NCBI GenBank assembly: GCA_023954855.1
Contig: JAGSGY010000036.1
Span: 1-51,552 of the forward strand
DNA: 51,552 bases
Direction: 5' to 3'
DNA from: Pseudomonadota bacterium
GTDB taxonomy: Bacteria > Myxococcota_A > UBA796 > GCA-2862545
Shown here: positions 42,847-51,414 of the stretch, piece by piece
Layout: each line of letters opens with the position of its first letter
Numbering within the stretch: the stretch's first letter is position 1
Made by a program: the position numbers and the translations under genes
Notes under the pieces: generated by a model
Told to the model about the DNA's origin: nothing
The model's database searches: none
What the model saw: the letters and a program-made list of their open reading frames with translations, nothing else

Positions 42847-44001
42847 ATGGCCAAATCCGCCAGCTTCACCCTCCCCGCCGGCGTCGACCTCTCGGTCGAG
42901 GACAACAAGCTCAATGTCCGCTACGACGGCGATGTCTCGCTTGAACAGAGCATGGGCCTGGAGCTCGGTTCTGTCACCGCAGGTGGAGATCTCCACGTTG
43001 CGCTCGAGAAGATCACGGGCGCACTGTCCGCAGGCGGCAAGCTGTCGCTCGAAGGCGCTGTCGACGCGAGCTCCATCGAAGCTCCTACGCTGACGCTTCC
43101 GGACGGTGCTTCGGTCCAGACGCTGAACGTCGCGGGCGACCTCACCGCCTCCGATGTCACCGTGACCGACGCCACCATCGGTGGCAACGTCAAAGCGGGC
43201 ACCATCAACGCCACGGGCACCGTAACGATTAGCGGCACCGTCGAGGTGACGAAGATCACCGGACGCGTGGTCGAGATTTCGGGCGCGACGCTCAAGGCCA
43301 AGGCCATTTCCGCCACCGAGCGGATCACCATCGGTCCGGGCAAGCTCCAGATCGACGTCGTTGTCGCCCCGGAGGTCACGTTCGACGCTGGCGCCTCCGG
43401 TCGCATCACGGTCATCGAGTCCCGCAACGACCGCGGAGCCTCGAAGATCAAGGGCGGGCTGTCGGCCTCCGACTACGAAGAGATCATGGGCGGAGCCGAC
43501 GAGTTCCTCGCCGCGCGCGGCGTAGCCCCGCTGGGTGCCGAAGACGCCGATGCCACGCAGATCCCTGACGAGGTGGAAGAGCCTCAAGCCGACGAGCCCG
43601 AGGCGGAAGAGCCCGAGGCGGAAGAGCCTGCGGCTGAGGAGCCTGTCGTCGACGAGGCACCCGTGGTCGACGAGGACTTCGGTGAGGAAGAGGACGAAGA
43701 CCCGCTCTCCGTCTCCATCGACGATCTCGAGCCGATCGGCGCGAGCGTCGACGAAGAGCTGCTCGGCAAGCTCGAAGCGGCGATGACCAAGATTCGCTCG
43801 CTCTACAAGGCTGGCGACGAGCCGCCCGCCGTGACCCAGCTCGGCGCCTACATCGACAGCCGCGAGCTGGACGATCTGCGCGAGAACATCACCGGGATCT
43901 GGAACGGTCTGCTGACCTTCCACCAGAAGAAGGGCATTCGCCCCCACCACCAGGTGACCCACGCGTTCAACGTGATTCACGGCCTGGTCCAAGAGGCCTA
44001 G
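42847..44001 (+). CDS. Bactofilin-like beta-helix protein with acidic linker and helical C-terminal domain
   Basis: A 384-residue protein starting at 42847. Residues about 20-195 are a regular alternation of short beta strands with glycines (GSVTAGGDLHVALEKITGAL, ATIGGNVKAGTINATGTVTI), the pattern of a right-handed beta-helix such as bactofilins. Residues about 235-290 form an acidic linker rich in E, P, D and A (EPEAEEPEAEEPAAEEP). Residues about 300-384 are helical (LDDLRENITGIWNGLLTFHQ, THAFNVIHGLVQEA). Bactofilins polymerise on membranes, but typical ones are shorter and lack this tail. The function is inferred from fold only. The next gene, a vWA-like lipoprotein, starts 25 bases later. 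Confidence 0.65.
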   Translation: MAKSASFTLPAGVDLSVEDNKLNVRYDGDVSLEQSMGLELGSVTAGGDLHVALEKITGALSAGGKLSLEGAVDASSIEAPTLTLPDGASVQTLNVAGDLTASDVTVTDATIGGNVKAGTINATGTVTISGTVEVTKITGRVVEISGATLKAKAISATERITIGPGKLQIDVVVAPEVTFDAGASGRITVIESRNDRGASKIKGGLSASDYEEIMGGADEFLAARGVAPLGAEDADATQIPDEVEEPQADEPEAEEPEAEEPAAEEPVVDEAPVVDEDFGEEEDEDPLSVSIDDLEPIGASVDEELLGKLEAAMTKIRSLYKAGDEPPAVTQLGAYIDSRELDDLRENITGIWNGLLTFHQKKGIRPHHQVTHAFNVIHGLVQEA

Positions 44002-44026
44002 GCCCACGCCGTGTAGAGTGAGCGCG

Positions 44027-45283
44027 ATGCGACTGCTTCTGCCACTCCTCGCGCTCTGCACCGCCTGCAACAGCTACCAGCCGTTTCGGGTCAGCGGTAC
44101 GCAACAAGAGAGCTTCACCAACCGGGTGGATCTGCTCTTCGTCGTCGACAACTCCACCTCGATGACCGAGGAAGGGGCAGAGCTCGGCCTGCGTTTCGAC
44201 AGCTTCATCCGCGAGCTGACCGGCGACGATGCCCCAGCGACCGACGGGCTCGCCGATGCGGTCGACAACTACATTGCGTTTGCGAGCCGAGACTCCGGTT
44301 TCATCAACTTCAACATCGGCATCACCACGCTCGATGTCGGCCTGAACCAAGGGCAGGTACTCGGCCCTTATGCGCGCCTCGGTGACCCGGGCGCCGCCGC
44401 CGCGTTCCAGCGCACCCTGCTCTGCGATGTCGTCTACTTCGACCCGAGCGCGATTCCGGCAGACGCCTCGTACACCTGCGACGAGCTCGACCCCGCTCCG
44501 GCCGATGCCATCAGCTCCGACTACCTCGACTGCATCTGCGGCCCCGGCGAGTGGATTCACGGTTCTGGCGGCGGCAACGAAGAGGGCCTCGAAGCCGTCT
44601 TTCAGGCCATGTGCCGGGCCGAGGACAATCCGCCCGGTGTCTGCTTCGGTCGGGTCGATGCTGACGGGGCCGACATTCTCTCGCCCTTCGATGACTCCAA
44701 CGTCGGCGAGAACCAGGGCATGCTCCGCGATGACGCGGTGTTCGTCCCGGTGCTGATCACCGACGAGGGCGACACGAGCCGTGGACTCGCCGGTGGCGAA
44801 GGCGACCCCCGCCAGTACGAGACCTGGTTCGCCGCCTTCCAGCGTCGCATGGTCTGGGCGGTGATTGGCGGCCAAGCCGGCGTCTGTGACTCCGATGCGC
44901 CGATCCCCGACTGGGCCGCGGATCGCTACACGAACATCGTCGACGATACCAATGGCCTGTTCGCACCCATCGTCGACGAGTCCGACTGCAGCGTGACCGA
45001 CTTCGACCAGACGCTCCGGGACCTCGGCGACCTTCTCAACCGCCTGGACCGGTACTTTCCGCTCCGCGCAGTTCCGGACCCCGACACGGTTCTCGTGTTC
45101 GTGAACGGTAAGCGCGTCGACCCGGCCGAGCAGAACGGCGACGGGTCCTACGAGGACGGCTGGAGCTACGAGCCCACCGACAACGCGGTGCTGTTCCACG
45201 GGTCCGCGATTCCCGACTTCCGCGAGTCGGTCAAGATCTACTACTTGCCGCTCGAGGGCAATCCTCGCGAACTCCCCTTCTAG
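44027..45283 (+). CDS. vWA-like lipoprotein
   Basis: A 418-residue protein from 44027 (MRLLLPLLALCTAC, lipobox Cys14). VDLLFVVDNSTSMTEEGAEL near residue 34-53 contains DNSTS at 41-45, which matches the MIDAS motif DxSxS of von Willebrand A domains. Cysteine-rich middle (YTCDELDPAPADAISSDYLD, DCICGPGEWIHG) and a C-terminal part that ends with NPRELPF. vWA-like domains bind proteins, often metal-dependently. It is 25 bases downstream of the beta-helix gene and eight bases upstream of the outer-membrane barrel gene; all lie on one strand and look like an operon. Confidence 0.8.
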   Translation: MRLLLPLLALCTACNSYQPFRVSGTQQESFTNRVDLLFVVDNSTSMTEEGAELGLRFDSFIRELTGDDAPATDGLADAVDNYIAFASRDSGFINFNIGITTLDVGLNQGQVLGPYARLGDPGAAAAFQRTLLCDVVYFDPSAIPADASYTCDELDPAPADAISSDYLDCICGPGEWIHGSGGGNEEGLEAVFQAMCRAEDNPPGVCFGRVDADGADILSPFDDSNVGENQGMLRDDAVFVPVLITDEGDTSRGLAGGEGDPRQYETWFAAFQRRMVWAVIGGQAGVCDSDAPIPDWAADRYTNIVDDTNGLFAPIVDESDCSVTDFDQTLRDLGDLLNRLDRYFPLRAVPDPDTVLVFVNGKRVDPAEQNGDGSYEDGWSYEPTDNAVLFHGSAIPDFRESVKIYYLPLEGNPRELPF

Positions 45284-45290
45284 GCCACCG

Positions 45291-45956
45291 ATGACCCTGT
45301 TCCTCTCGCTGCTGCTGTCTGGCGCCCAGGCCCAAGAGACCGTCGACATCGGCGTTCTCAAGGACTCGGACGTGCAGGTCGTCCAGAAGCTGTTGTACCC
45401 GAAGACCGGACGCGCCGAGTTCGGCCTGCACCTCGGCTACATGCCCTTCGACTTCGCGACCAAGACGCCCAACGCGCAGGTCTCCGTTCAGCTGCACAGC
45501 TCTGAGACCCTGTCCTTCGGGGCGGTCGTCGGCGCGGGCTACGGCTTCGCCTCTCGCACCTACCGCGAACTCGAGGGCCCGCAGTACGGCATCGCCTACT
45601 ACGCCTACCGCTACCTGGGCTCGGCCCTCGTCGGCGCGGAGTGGGCACCGATCTACGGCAAGAACAGCCTCTCGCACCGCCAGGTGGTGCACCACGACCT
45701 CTACGGTGCCCTCAGGGCTGGAGCGACCCTCGAGTCGTCCTTGATCCCCACCGGAGGCGTGTCGCGCCTGGCCCTCGGACCCACGGTCTCACCGGCCGTC
45801 GGCGCACGCATCTGGATGAGCGACGGCACCGCACTGCGCCTCGAGGTTCGCGACGACATCCAGCTGCAACGACGGGCTCTCACCAGCACGTGGGCCGTGA
45901 AGCAAAACGTGAACGTGACCCTCGGCTACACGGTACTCACCGGGAAGTCCGAGTGA
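45291..45956 (+). CDS. Outer-membrane beta-barrel-domain protein
   Basis: A 221-residue protein with signal MTLFLSLLLSGAQAQE and a barrel-like sequence: VQVVQKLLYPKTGRAEFGLH, LSFGAVVGAGYGFASRTYRE, LVGAEWAPIYGKNSLSH and the ending NVNVTLGYTVLTGKSE. The start resembles the family of outer-membrane barrel-domain proteins common in Myxococcota and related lineages, where a paired TPR protein often follows. Its TGA overlaps the GTG of the next gene (GTGA at 45953-45956), indicating translational coupling. Confidence 0.78.
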   Translation: MTLFLSLLLSGAQAQETVDIGVLKDSDVQVVQKLLYPKTGRAEFGLHLGYMPFDFATKTPNAQVSVQLHSSETLSFGAVVGAGYGFASRTYRELEGPQYGIAYYAYRYLGSALVGAEWAPIYGKNSLSHRQVVHHDLYGALRAGATLESSLIPTGGVSRLALGPTVSPAVGARIWMSDGTALRLEVRDDIQLQRRALTSTWAVKQNVNVTLGYTVLTGKSE

Positions 45957-47464
45957 GGGTTGCGTGGCTGGCGATGCTGCTGCTCACCGGGCCTGCCTGG
46001 GCTCAGGAGCCAGAGGTCGAGCCGACAGTCGAGGCCGGTCCGACCTTGCCGGAACGACCGACCGACGCCGAGCGTGAGGAGAGCCTCAAGCCGATTCAAC
46101 AGGCCCTCGCAGCGAACCCGACGAGCGCCTTGCCCCTCGCTCAGGCCCTCATCGGTGACGCCACCAAGCCCCAGCTGCACGCAGATGCCTGGGCCCTCAC
46201 CGGAGCCGCACTCGACGCCGCTGGCTACCCACACGCCGCAGTCGAAGCCTGGGCGAAGAGCCTGAGCATCGACCCACGTGCCCTCGATCAGCGCATCGAC
46301 GTGGTGATTGACCGTGCCGAGAGCACGGGACTGACGCGCATCCTCGAAGCCGGCCTCTTTGCATCGACGGCGAAGGACCCCCGCGTAGCCCTGCACGCCG
46401 CCAGGCACGGCCTGCGCACCGACGACCGAGCCGCGGCCCTCGCCCGGCTCGCGACCATCGACAAGGGCTCCAAGCACTTCCCCGAGGCCAAGCTTCTCGA
46501 GGGGGTCATTCGGTCCCAGGACCGGGACCACCAGGGTGCTCTCGCCGCGCTGGCGACCGCGCAAGCCCGCGGCACGGACCCCTCCGACCGATGGCAGCGC
46601 ACCCTTGATGTGAACCTGGCGCGCACCTACTTCGCACTCGGCAACCAACCGAAGGCCCTGGTGCACTACGCCCGCATCGACCGCGAGGCTCCGGGCTGGC
46701 TGCACGTGCACTTCGAGACCGCGTGGGCACACTTCCGCATGGGCGACATGAGCGGCACACTCGGCGCGCTGCACTCGATCCGAAGCCCCTTCTTCGCAGA
46801 CGGATACTGGGCAGAGGCCGAGCTTCTCGAAGCCTACGCGCTGTTCTACATGTGCAAGTTCCCGTCCGCACGCGAGCGCATCGAGTCGTTTGAAGCGAAG
46901 TGGAAGCCGGTGCGCGCCAAGCTCGATGGCATCGCCAGAGTCAGCGCCGAACAAGCCTGGCAAGACTTCGAGCGGGTCGCCGCCGGTGAGCCCGCTGCCA
47001 CCCTGCCGATTCAGGTACTCGACCGGTACAGCTGGGATGTGCGGACCGGCGACACCCTCACCACGGTCCAAGCCATTCGCGACGAGCGAAGCACGCTGGT
47101 TGCCGAGGGTCTGAGCGCCGTCTCGACGCGCCTCGCCACCCTGGAGCGCGAGCTGACCGAGGCCGAAGGCGAGCGCATCCTCACCACCGCACGGGCCATT
47201 CGCAGTGAGCTGAACGAGATGCTTCAGGACATCGAGATCACCAAGCTCGACCTGCTCGACCTCGAGAAGCGCCTCTACCAGTCCGCGTCAGTCACCGGCG
47301 ACCTCGGCATGGGCAATCCTCTCGGCGACATCCGCGAGCTCCGGCGAAAGCGCGGGCATCAGGTGTGGCCGTTCCAGGGTGAGTACTGGGCCGATGAGGT
47401 CGGCTACTACCGGGTGACCGCTCGTCCCGAGTGTCCCGTCGACCTGCAGATCGGCGGGCGCTAG
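45953..47464 (+). CDS. Exported TPR protein coupled to the outer-membrane barrel
   Basis: About 503 residues from GTG 45953 (VRVAWLAMLLLTGPAWAQEP signal). Long helical chain with TPR-like units (ALTGAALDAAGYPHAAVEAW, LNLARTYFALGNQPKALVHY-type: VNLARTYFALGNQPKALVHY, FETAWAHFRMGDMSGTLGAL), then a coiled coil near 400-470 (ATLERELTEAEGERILTTAR, IEITKLDLLDLEKRLYQ) and a conserved end HQVWPFQGEYWADEVGYYRV. Architecture (signal, TPR, coiled coil, next to a barrel) is like the gliding-motility component GltC of Myxococcus, but homology is not proven. Its TAG shares CTAG with the convergent lipoprotein. Confidence 0.78.
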   Translation: MRVAWLAMLLLTGPAWAQEPEVEPTVEAGPTLPERPTDAEREESLKPIQQALAANPTSALPLAQALIGDATKPQLHADAWALTGAALDAAGYPHAAVEAWAKSLSIDPRALDQRIDVVIDRAESTGLTRILEAGLFASTAKDPRVALHAARHGLRTDDRAAALARLATIDKGSKHFPEAKLLEGVIRSQDRDHQGALAALATAQARGTDPSDRWQRTLDVNLARTYFALGNQPKALVHYARIDREAPGWLHVHFETAWAHFRMGDMSGTLGALHSIRSPFFADGYWAEAELLEAYALFYMCKFPSARERIESFEAKWKPVRAKLDGIARVSAEQAWQDFERVAAGEPAATLPIQVLDRYSWDVRTGDTLTTVQAIRDERSTLVAEGLSAVSTRLATLERELTEAEGERILTTARAIRSELNEMLQDIEITKLDLLDLEKRLYQSASVTGDLGMGNPLGDIRELRRKRGHQVWPFQGEYWADEVGYYRVTARPECPVDLQIGGR

Positions 47465-49236
47465 CGGGCCGCGGTGCCCTCGACGAGATTGGACTCGAGC
47501 ACCAGCCATCGGTCCGAGGCGAAGGATGCATCGACATCCTCCATCTTCCAGACCACGCCCTGGAGAGCGGCCGCATCGCTGGTCTCGCCGACCGGCAGCT
47601 CGATGGCCGGCAGGGCTGGAAACAACGCGGACGACTGCCCCATCAGCGTGGGCGTCGTGAGTCGAAACAAGCTCGCCAGGTCACCCGGATCGAGCGCCTC
47701 TGGATAGGCGAGCATGCCGGCGTGGACGGGCATGTAGGCCGGTCGGTTGTCGAGCATCAGCGACAGGCCGCCAGACTCGGAGGCTAGCGACGCTGGGGCG
47801 CGAATGTTCAGTGAGGCCTCGAGGCGCTCGCCGTCCTCGCGATCAATGCCGAGGTGGAACTCGCCGATCGCCAGGTCGATGACCAGCTCGCCCGATGGCG
47901 GCATGATCACCGGCGGAAGGTGCAGATCGAGCTGCGCTTCGGACACGGGACCGAGTGGCGCTGGCAGGTCGCCGCCTGCCATCAGCATCAGCTGCTCGCG
48001 AGAGATGGTCTGGCCAGACATGCCGCCTCCCGCCCAAAACGCAAACAGCAGCTGGTTGAAGAAGTCGTCGTCGATGGCGGTGACGAACGGACGCGTCGTC
48101 TGAATCGGCAGCGTGGTCCCGGTGAAGTCGGTGCGCAATGAGCCCGCTCCGGGTGGGAGGTCGCGGGTCACGTCCTGGGCGACCGCTCGCGCATCGAGCC
48201 AGAGCAGAAGGCCCTCATCTGCAGCTTCAGCCCTTGCCAGCTTGAGCGACAGGCTGACTTCCTCGGCAGGTCCGAAGGTCTGATCGAGCTCGAAGCCGGC
48301 CAAGGCCTCGGCGAACATGGCGCCAACGCGGTCGGAAGCCTGCTGGGACATCTCGGCTTCGATGGCCAGACGCACGTCGTCCTGCATCAGCGACTCGATG
48401 AACTCGGGGACCCAAGCCACGTCCCAGTCGAAGCGCGTGGTGGTCGCACTGGCGCTGATGACCTCAACCTCGACGCCATCCGCGGTGTTGACCAAGCGAA
48501 GCTCGGTATCGAGCACCAAGTCCATCTCGGCCCAGCCGGAGACCGTGATGAACAGGCTGTTCACGTAAGCGTCGAACTCGGTGTGCACCCCGTATAGGGT
48601 CACATCGTTGTCGAGGGCGCCGTCACGGGAGACCAGGTCCACCCCCGCCGAGTCCATCGCGAACGAGGTGATCGTGACCTCGTAGCTGTCTGATGGAATC
48701 GTCGCGCCCACGAAGTCCGCGCCAAAGGCCGGGTCTTCGACAATCAGCTCGCTCACCCGTGCGAAGTCGTCGATGTCCGGCGCGTCGTCGTCGAGCGTCT
48801 CGGGCCCCATCTGCATGGCCACAGCTTCGGACAGCCACTGTCCGGCATCGTGGGTGCGACCGACCTGCACGCTGCGCCCGTCGACGGCTCGCTCACCCAG
48901 CGAGTCCTCGACCCGGATGCCAAAGCTGAGAATGCCTGGCTCGGCGGGAAGCGTGACCGAGAACGAGCCGTCGGCATCCATCTGGGCGGGTGCGCCACCG
49001 ACCGTCAGCCCCGCGAGATCGCCGGTTCCGGCAATCGCTTGACCCGTGACGACCACATCGCCCTCGGGCAAGAAACTCGCGCGCGCTGGGGAGTCGACCC
49101 GAAGCGTGGGCAGCTCGGGAGGAGGAGGAAGCCTGGCGGGCGCCTCGGGGGTACACGCAGCGAGTACCATCACCAGCGACGCCATCCAGAACGGAGCGCG
49201 CAGAGACCGGGAACCGATGCCCACCACCCGAGCCAT
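47461..49236 (-). CDS. Large lipoprotein with Ig-like N-terminal domain
   Basis: About 591 residues. The N terminus MARVVGIGSRSLRAPFWMAS leads to the lipobox LAAC; a start at 49185 (MASLVMVLAAC) would lack basic residues and is less likely. Starting at 49236 overlaps the divergent kinase-like gene by 20 bases, so the start remains unsettled. After the Pro-rich spacer (PARLPPPPELPTLRVDSPAR) an Ig-like domain follows (FLPEGDVVVTGQAIAGTGDL, ADGSFSVTLPAEPGILSFGI), then a long beta-rich part (SGELVIDLAIGEFHLGID). Possibly a surface or periplasmic lipid- or polymer-binding protein; function not recognised. Convergent with the TPR gene through CTAG. Confidence 0.75.
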   Translation of the reverse strand: MARVVGIGSRSLRAPFWMASLVMVLAACTPEAPARLPPPPELPTLRVDSPARASFLPEGDVVVTGQAIAGTGDLAGLTVGGAPAQMDADGSFSVTLPAEPGILSFGIRVEDSLGERAVDGRSVQVGRTHDAGQWLSEAVAMQMGPETLDDDAPDIDDFARVSELIVEDPAFGADFVGATIPSDSYEVTITSFAMDSAGVDLVSRDGALDNDVTLYGVHTEFDAYVNSLFITVSGWAEMDLVLDTELRLVNTADGVEVEVISASATTTRFDWDVAWVPEFIESLMQDDVRLAIEAEMSQQASDRVGAMFAEALAGFELDQTFGPAEEVSLSLKLARAEAADEGLLLWLDARAVAQDVTRDLPPGAGSLRTDFTGTTLPIQTTRPFVTAIDDDFFNQLLFAFWAGGGMSGQTISREQLMLMAGGDLPAPLGPVSEAQLDLHLPPVIMPPSGELVIDLAIGEFHLGIDREDGERLEASLNIRAPASLASESGGLSLMLDNRPAYMPVHAGMLAYPEALDPGDLASLFRLTTPTLMGQSSALFPALPAIELPVGETSDAAALQGVVWKMEDVDASFASDRWLVLESNLVEGTAAR

Positions 49237-50500
49237 CGTCGACGCGTTGCGTGCAGATGCCGTTGGGGCCGCGGTGATCTCGGTGGCGATTCTCTTGCTC
49301 TTCGTGGGTGCCGAGCTGTTCGGACGCTTCACGCGGGCGCCCACGGAGTGGACGCGCAAGGGCACGCACGTCGGCGCGGGAGCCGTCGTGCTCTGCTTTC
49401 CGTGGCTCGTGCAGCACACCGAGACGGTGGTGGTGCTTTCGAGTACCTTCGCAGGCTTGTTGGTCGGCGGCCGAGTCACGGGCCTGCTCTCCTCGATTCA
49501 CAACGTGGAACGCCGAACAGGCGGTGCCTACTATTACCCCTTTGCGGTGCTTCTGGCGTGGATCCTGTCCGGTGGAGAGGCGTTGACCTTCTGCGTGCCC
49601 CTCGCCGTGATGGCGGTCGCAGACACCGGAGCCGCTCTCGTAGGGCAACGAGCCGGGGAGACGACCTTTCGGGTGATGGACGGCAGCCGAAGCGTCGAGG
49701 GATCGCTCGCGTTCTTTGGCCTGGCTTTCGGGGTGGTGCTCACCGGCTGCGCGCTGGACGGACGCCCTGGTTGGCCTGGCATCTTGCTAGTGACGCTGGT
49801 CGTGGCCATTCTCACCACCAGCGTCGAGGCCATCAGCGTTCGCGGCTCCGACAATATCCTCATTCCCTACGCGGCCTGGCTCGGCCTCGATCGCACTCTG
49901 CGGTTGGGCCTGTCGGACCTCGGCGGCTGGGTCGAGGGCATGATCCTCGCGATTGGCGTGCTGCTCGCGACCCGAGAGCGGGCCGGACTCGACGTGGCGG
50001 GCGGCGTGACTGTGTTCTTGATCGTGACGCTGACCTGGGCACTCGGCGGCACCACCTGGCTGCTGCCGCTCCTCGGTTTGTACGCACTCGTCGTGTTCTT
50101 CCGTCCGGATCGCCTCGAAGGACGCGTCGAGATGGTGTTCCCGACCGCGGCCGGAGCGCTGGTCTGGGTGCTCGCCTTCGCCCATTCCGGCGCGCCGGAG
50201 CTGCATGCGCCCTACGTCAGCGCGGTCGCTGCCAATGGCGCCATCGCTGGCTTGTTGCTCGCGCCTGCGAGCGTGCTCGGCCGCGTCACTGGAGTCGCTG
50301 TCGGGCTGCTCGTTCCCTCGGTCACGATGGCGTGGGCGGTTCCGGGTACACCCCTCGTCGCGGTAGTGCTGACGGCGTTCATGGGACTCGGCCTGTACCG
50401 CCTTCTCGAGCGCACGCCGCTGATGGGCAAGCGGCTTGTCGCCACGGCGAGTTCCGGCCTACTACTGCTCGGCATTCAAGCGATGCGGGAGATGGCATGA
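49217..50500 (+). CDS. Dolichol/phytol kinase-like membrane protein
   Basis: A 427-residue protein with about ten membrane helices. RAPTEWTRKGTHVGAGAVVL near residue 42-61 and MAVADTGAALVGQRAGETTF near 138-158, followed by DGSRSVEGSLAFF, match the SEC59/VTE5 family of CTP-dependent lipid kinases (RKxxH and DxxAxxxGxxxG...KSxEGS patterns). It may phosphorylate an isoprenoid alcohol or resemble a phosphatidate cytidylyltransferase. The start 49217 is the first ATG after the divergent lipoprotein's promoter zone. It overlaps the next gene by four bases (ATGA), so it is coupled to the GNAT gene. Confidence 0.8.
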   Translation: MPTTRAIVDALRADAVGAAVISVAILLLFVGAELFGRFTRAPTEWTRKGTHVGAGAVVLCFPWLVQHTETVVVLSSTFAGLLVGGRVTGLLSSIHNVERRTGGAYYYPFAVLLAWILSGGEALTFCVPLAVMAVADTGAALVGQRAGETTFRVMDGSRSVEGSLAFFGLAFGVVLTGCALDGRPGWPGILLVTLVVAILTTSVEAISVRGSDNILIPYAAWLGLDRTLRLGLSDLGGWVEGMILAIGVLLATRERAGLDVAGGVTVFLIVTLTWALGGTTWLLPLLGLYALVVFFRPDRLEGRVEMVFPTAAGALVWVLAFAHSGAPELHAPYVSAVAANGAIAGLLLAPASVLGRVTGVAVGLLVPSVTMAWAVPGTPLVAVVLTAFMGLGLYRLLERTPLMGKRLVATASSGLLLLGIQAMREMA

Positions 50501-51414
50501 TCACGAGTCCAACGGCCTGGGGCAACGTCGGCGGCAACAGCGCCCGCTTCGCGCTCTACGCACAGCTAGGCACGGCACGCGGCTTCGCTGATGACTCCGG
50601 CCGCTGCCTTGCGACCATCCATCCAGCCCTCCCCCATGTCGGAGCTCTGGGCGACTGGGTCGGCGGCCCAGGTCCTCGCCAGGCGGCGGAACGCTGGCTT
50701 CGGGAGCAGGGATGCACCGTGCTGCGCGGCCCAATGGAGCTGTGCACCCACTTCAGCTACCGGGCGTCACTGGGTCCAGCTGGAGACGCACCCTTCTTCC
50801 TCGAGCCCACCGAGCCGGCACAGCGATGGATCGAGGCCGGGTATGCGCCAGCGGCCCACTACGTGTCCGATCACGCCGACCTCGACGCACTTCGCGACAA
50901 TGGAGAGGCAGCGGGAGAGCGGCTGAAGGCCGAGGGCTGGACCTGCGGTGCTTGGGGTTCCGGCGGCTTGGGCACGGTGACGGAAGCGGACTACCGCGCC
51001 GGTGTGACGCTGGTCCATCGACTCACGGAGGCCAGCTTCCTGGATGCGTACAGCTACGCGCCCGTCCCAGAAGAGGCCCTGCAAGCGCTCTATGCACCGC
51101 TTCGGCCTCTCGTCGACCCACGCATCGTCCTGTTCGCCACCGCTCCCGACGGCATCGTCGGAGGCTTCTTCTTTGGGCTTCCCGACGCGAGTCGACCGGG
51201 TCGCTTCCTACTGAAGACCCTGGCCGTCGACCCGATTCATCGCCGAAAGGGCCTCGGCGCCTGGCTCACCGGTGAGCTCGCCCGCTCAGCCCTCGCCGCC
51301 GGCTACACCGAAGGCATCGCGGCGCTAATGGCCGACACCAGCCACTCGCTAAATCTGTCGGCGTACGGCGGCTCGTTGTTCCGTCGGTACGCGCTGCTCG
51401 AGAAGACCGCGTGA
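50497..51414 (+). CDS. GNAT-family N-acetyltransferase-like protein
   Basis: A 305-residue protein with the GNAT fold in the C-terminal half: IVGGFFFGLPDAS, then LLKTLAVDPIHRRKGLGAWL, whose RRKGLG is the acyl-CoA-binding motif A, and LNLSAYGGSLFRRYALLEK. The N-terminal half (VGGNSARFALYAQLGTARGF, MELCTHFSYRASLG) is a second, less clear acyltransferase-like part, so it may be a tandem GNAT. Two-base-scale spacing with both neighbours: ATGA overlap upstream and GTGA overlap downstream (51411-51414). The acceptor is unknown; the context suggests a lipid or amine. Confidence 0.85.
   Translation: MITSPTAWGNVGGNSARFALYAQLGTARGFADDSGRCLATIHPALPHVGALGDWVGGPGPRQAAERWLREQGCTVLRGPMELCTHFSYRASLGPAGDAPFFLEPTEPAQRWIEAGYAPAAHYVSDHADLDALRDNGEAAGERLKAEGWTCGAWGSGGLGTVTEADYRAGVTLVHRLTEASFLDAYSYAPVPEEALQALYAPLRPLVDPRIVLFATAPDGIVGGFFFGLPDASRPGRFLLKTLAVDPIHRRKGLGAWLTGELARSALAAGYTEGIAALMADTSHSLNLSAYGGSLFRRYALLEKTA

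Noticed and set aside
42742-45361. Two long minus-strand open frames (442 and 464 codons) opposite the beta-helix and vWA genes
   Set aside because: Antisense shadows; the plus-strand genes have RBS, promoter and lipobox or fold signatures.
48850-50496. Upstream part of the long open frame that ends in the GNAT gene
   Set aside because: The frame is antisense to the Ig-like lipoprotein and out of frame within the kinase-like gene; the GNAT starts at 50497 by an ATGA overlap.
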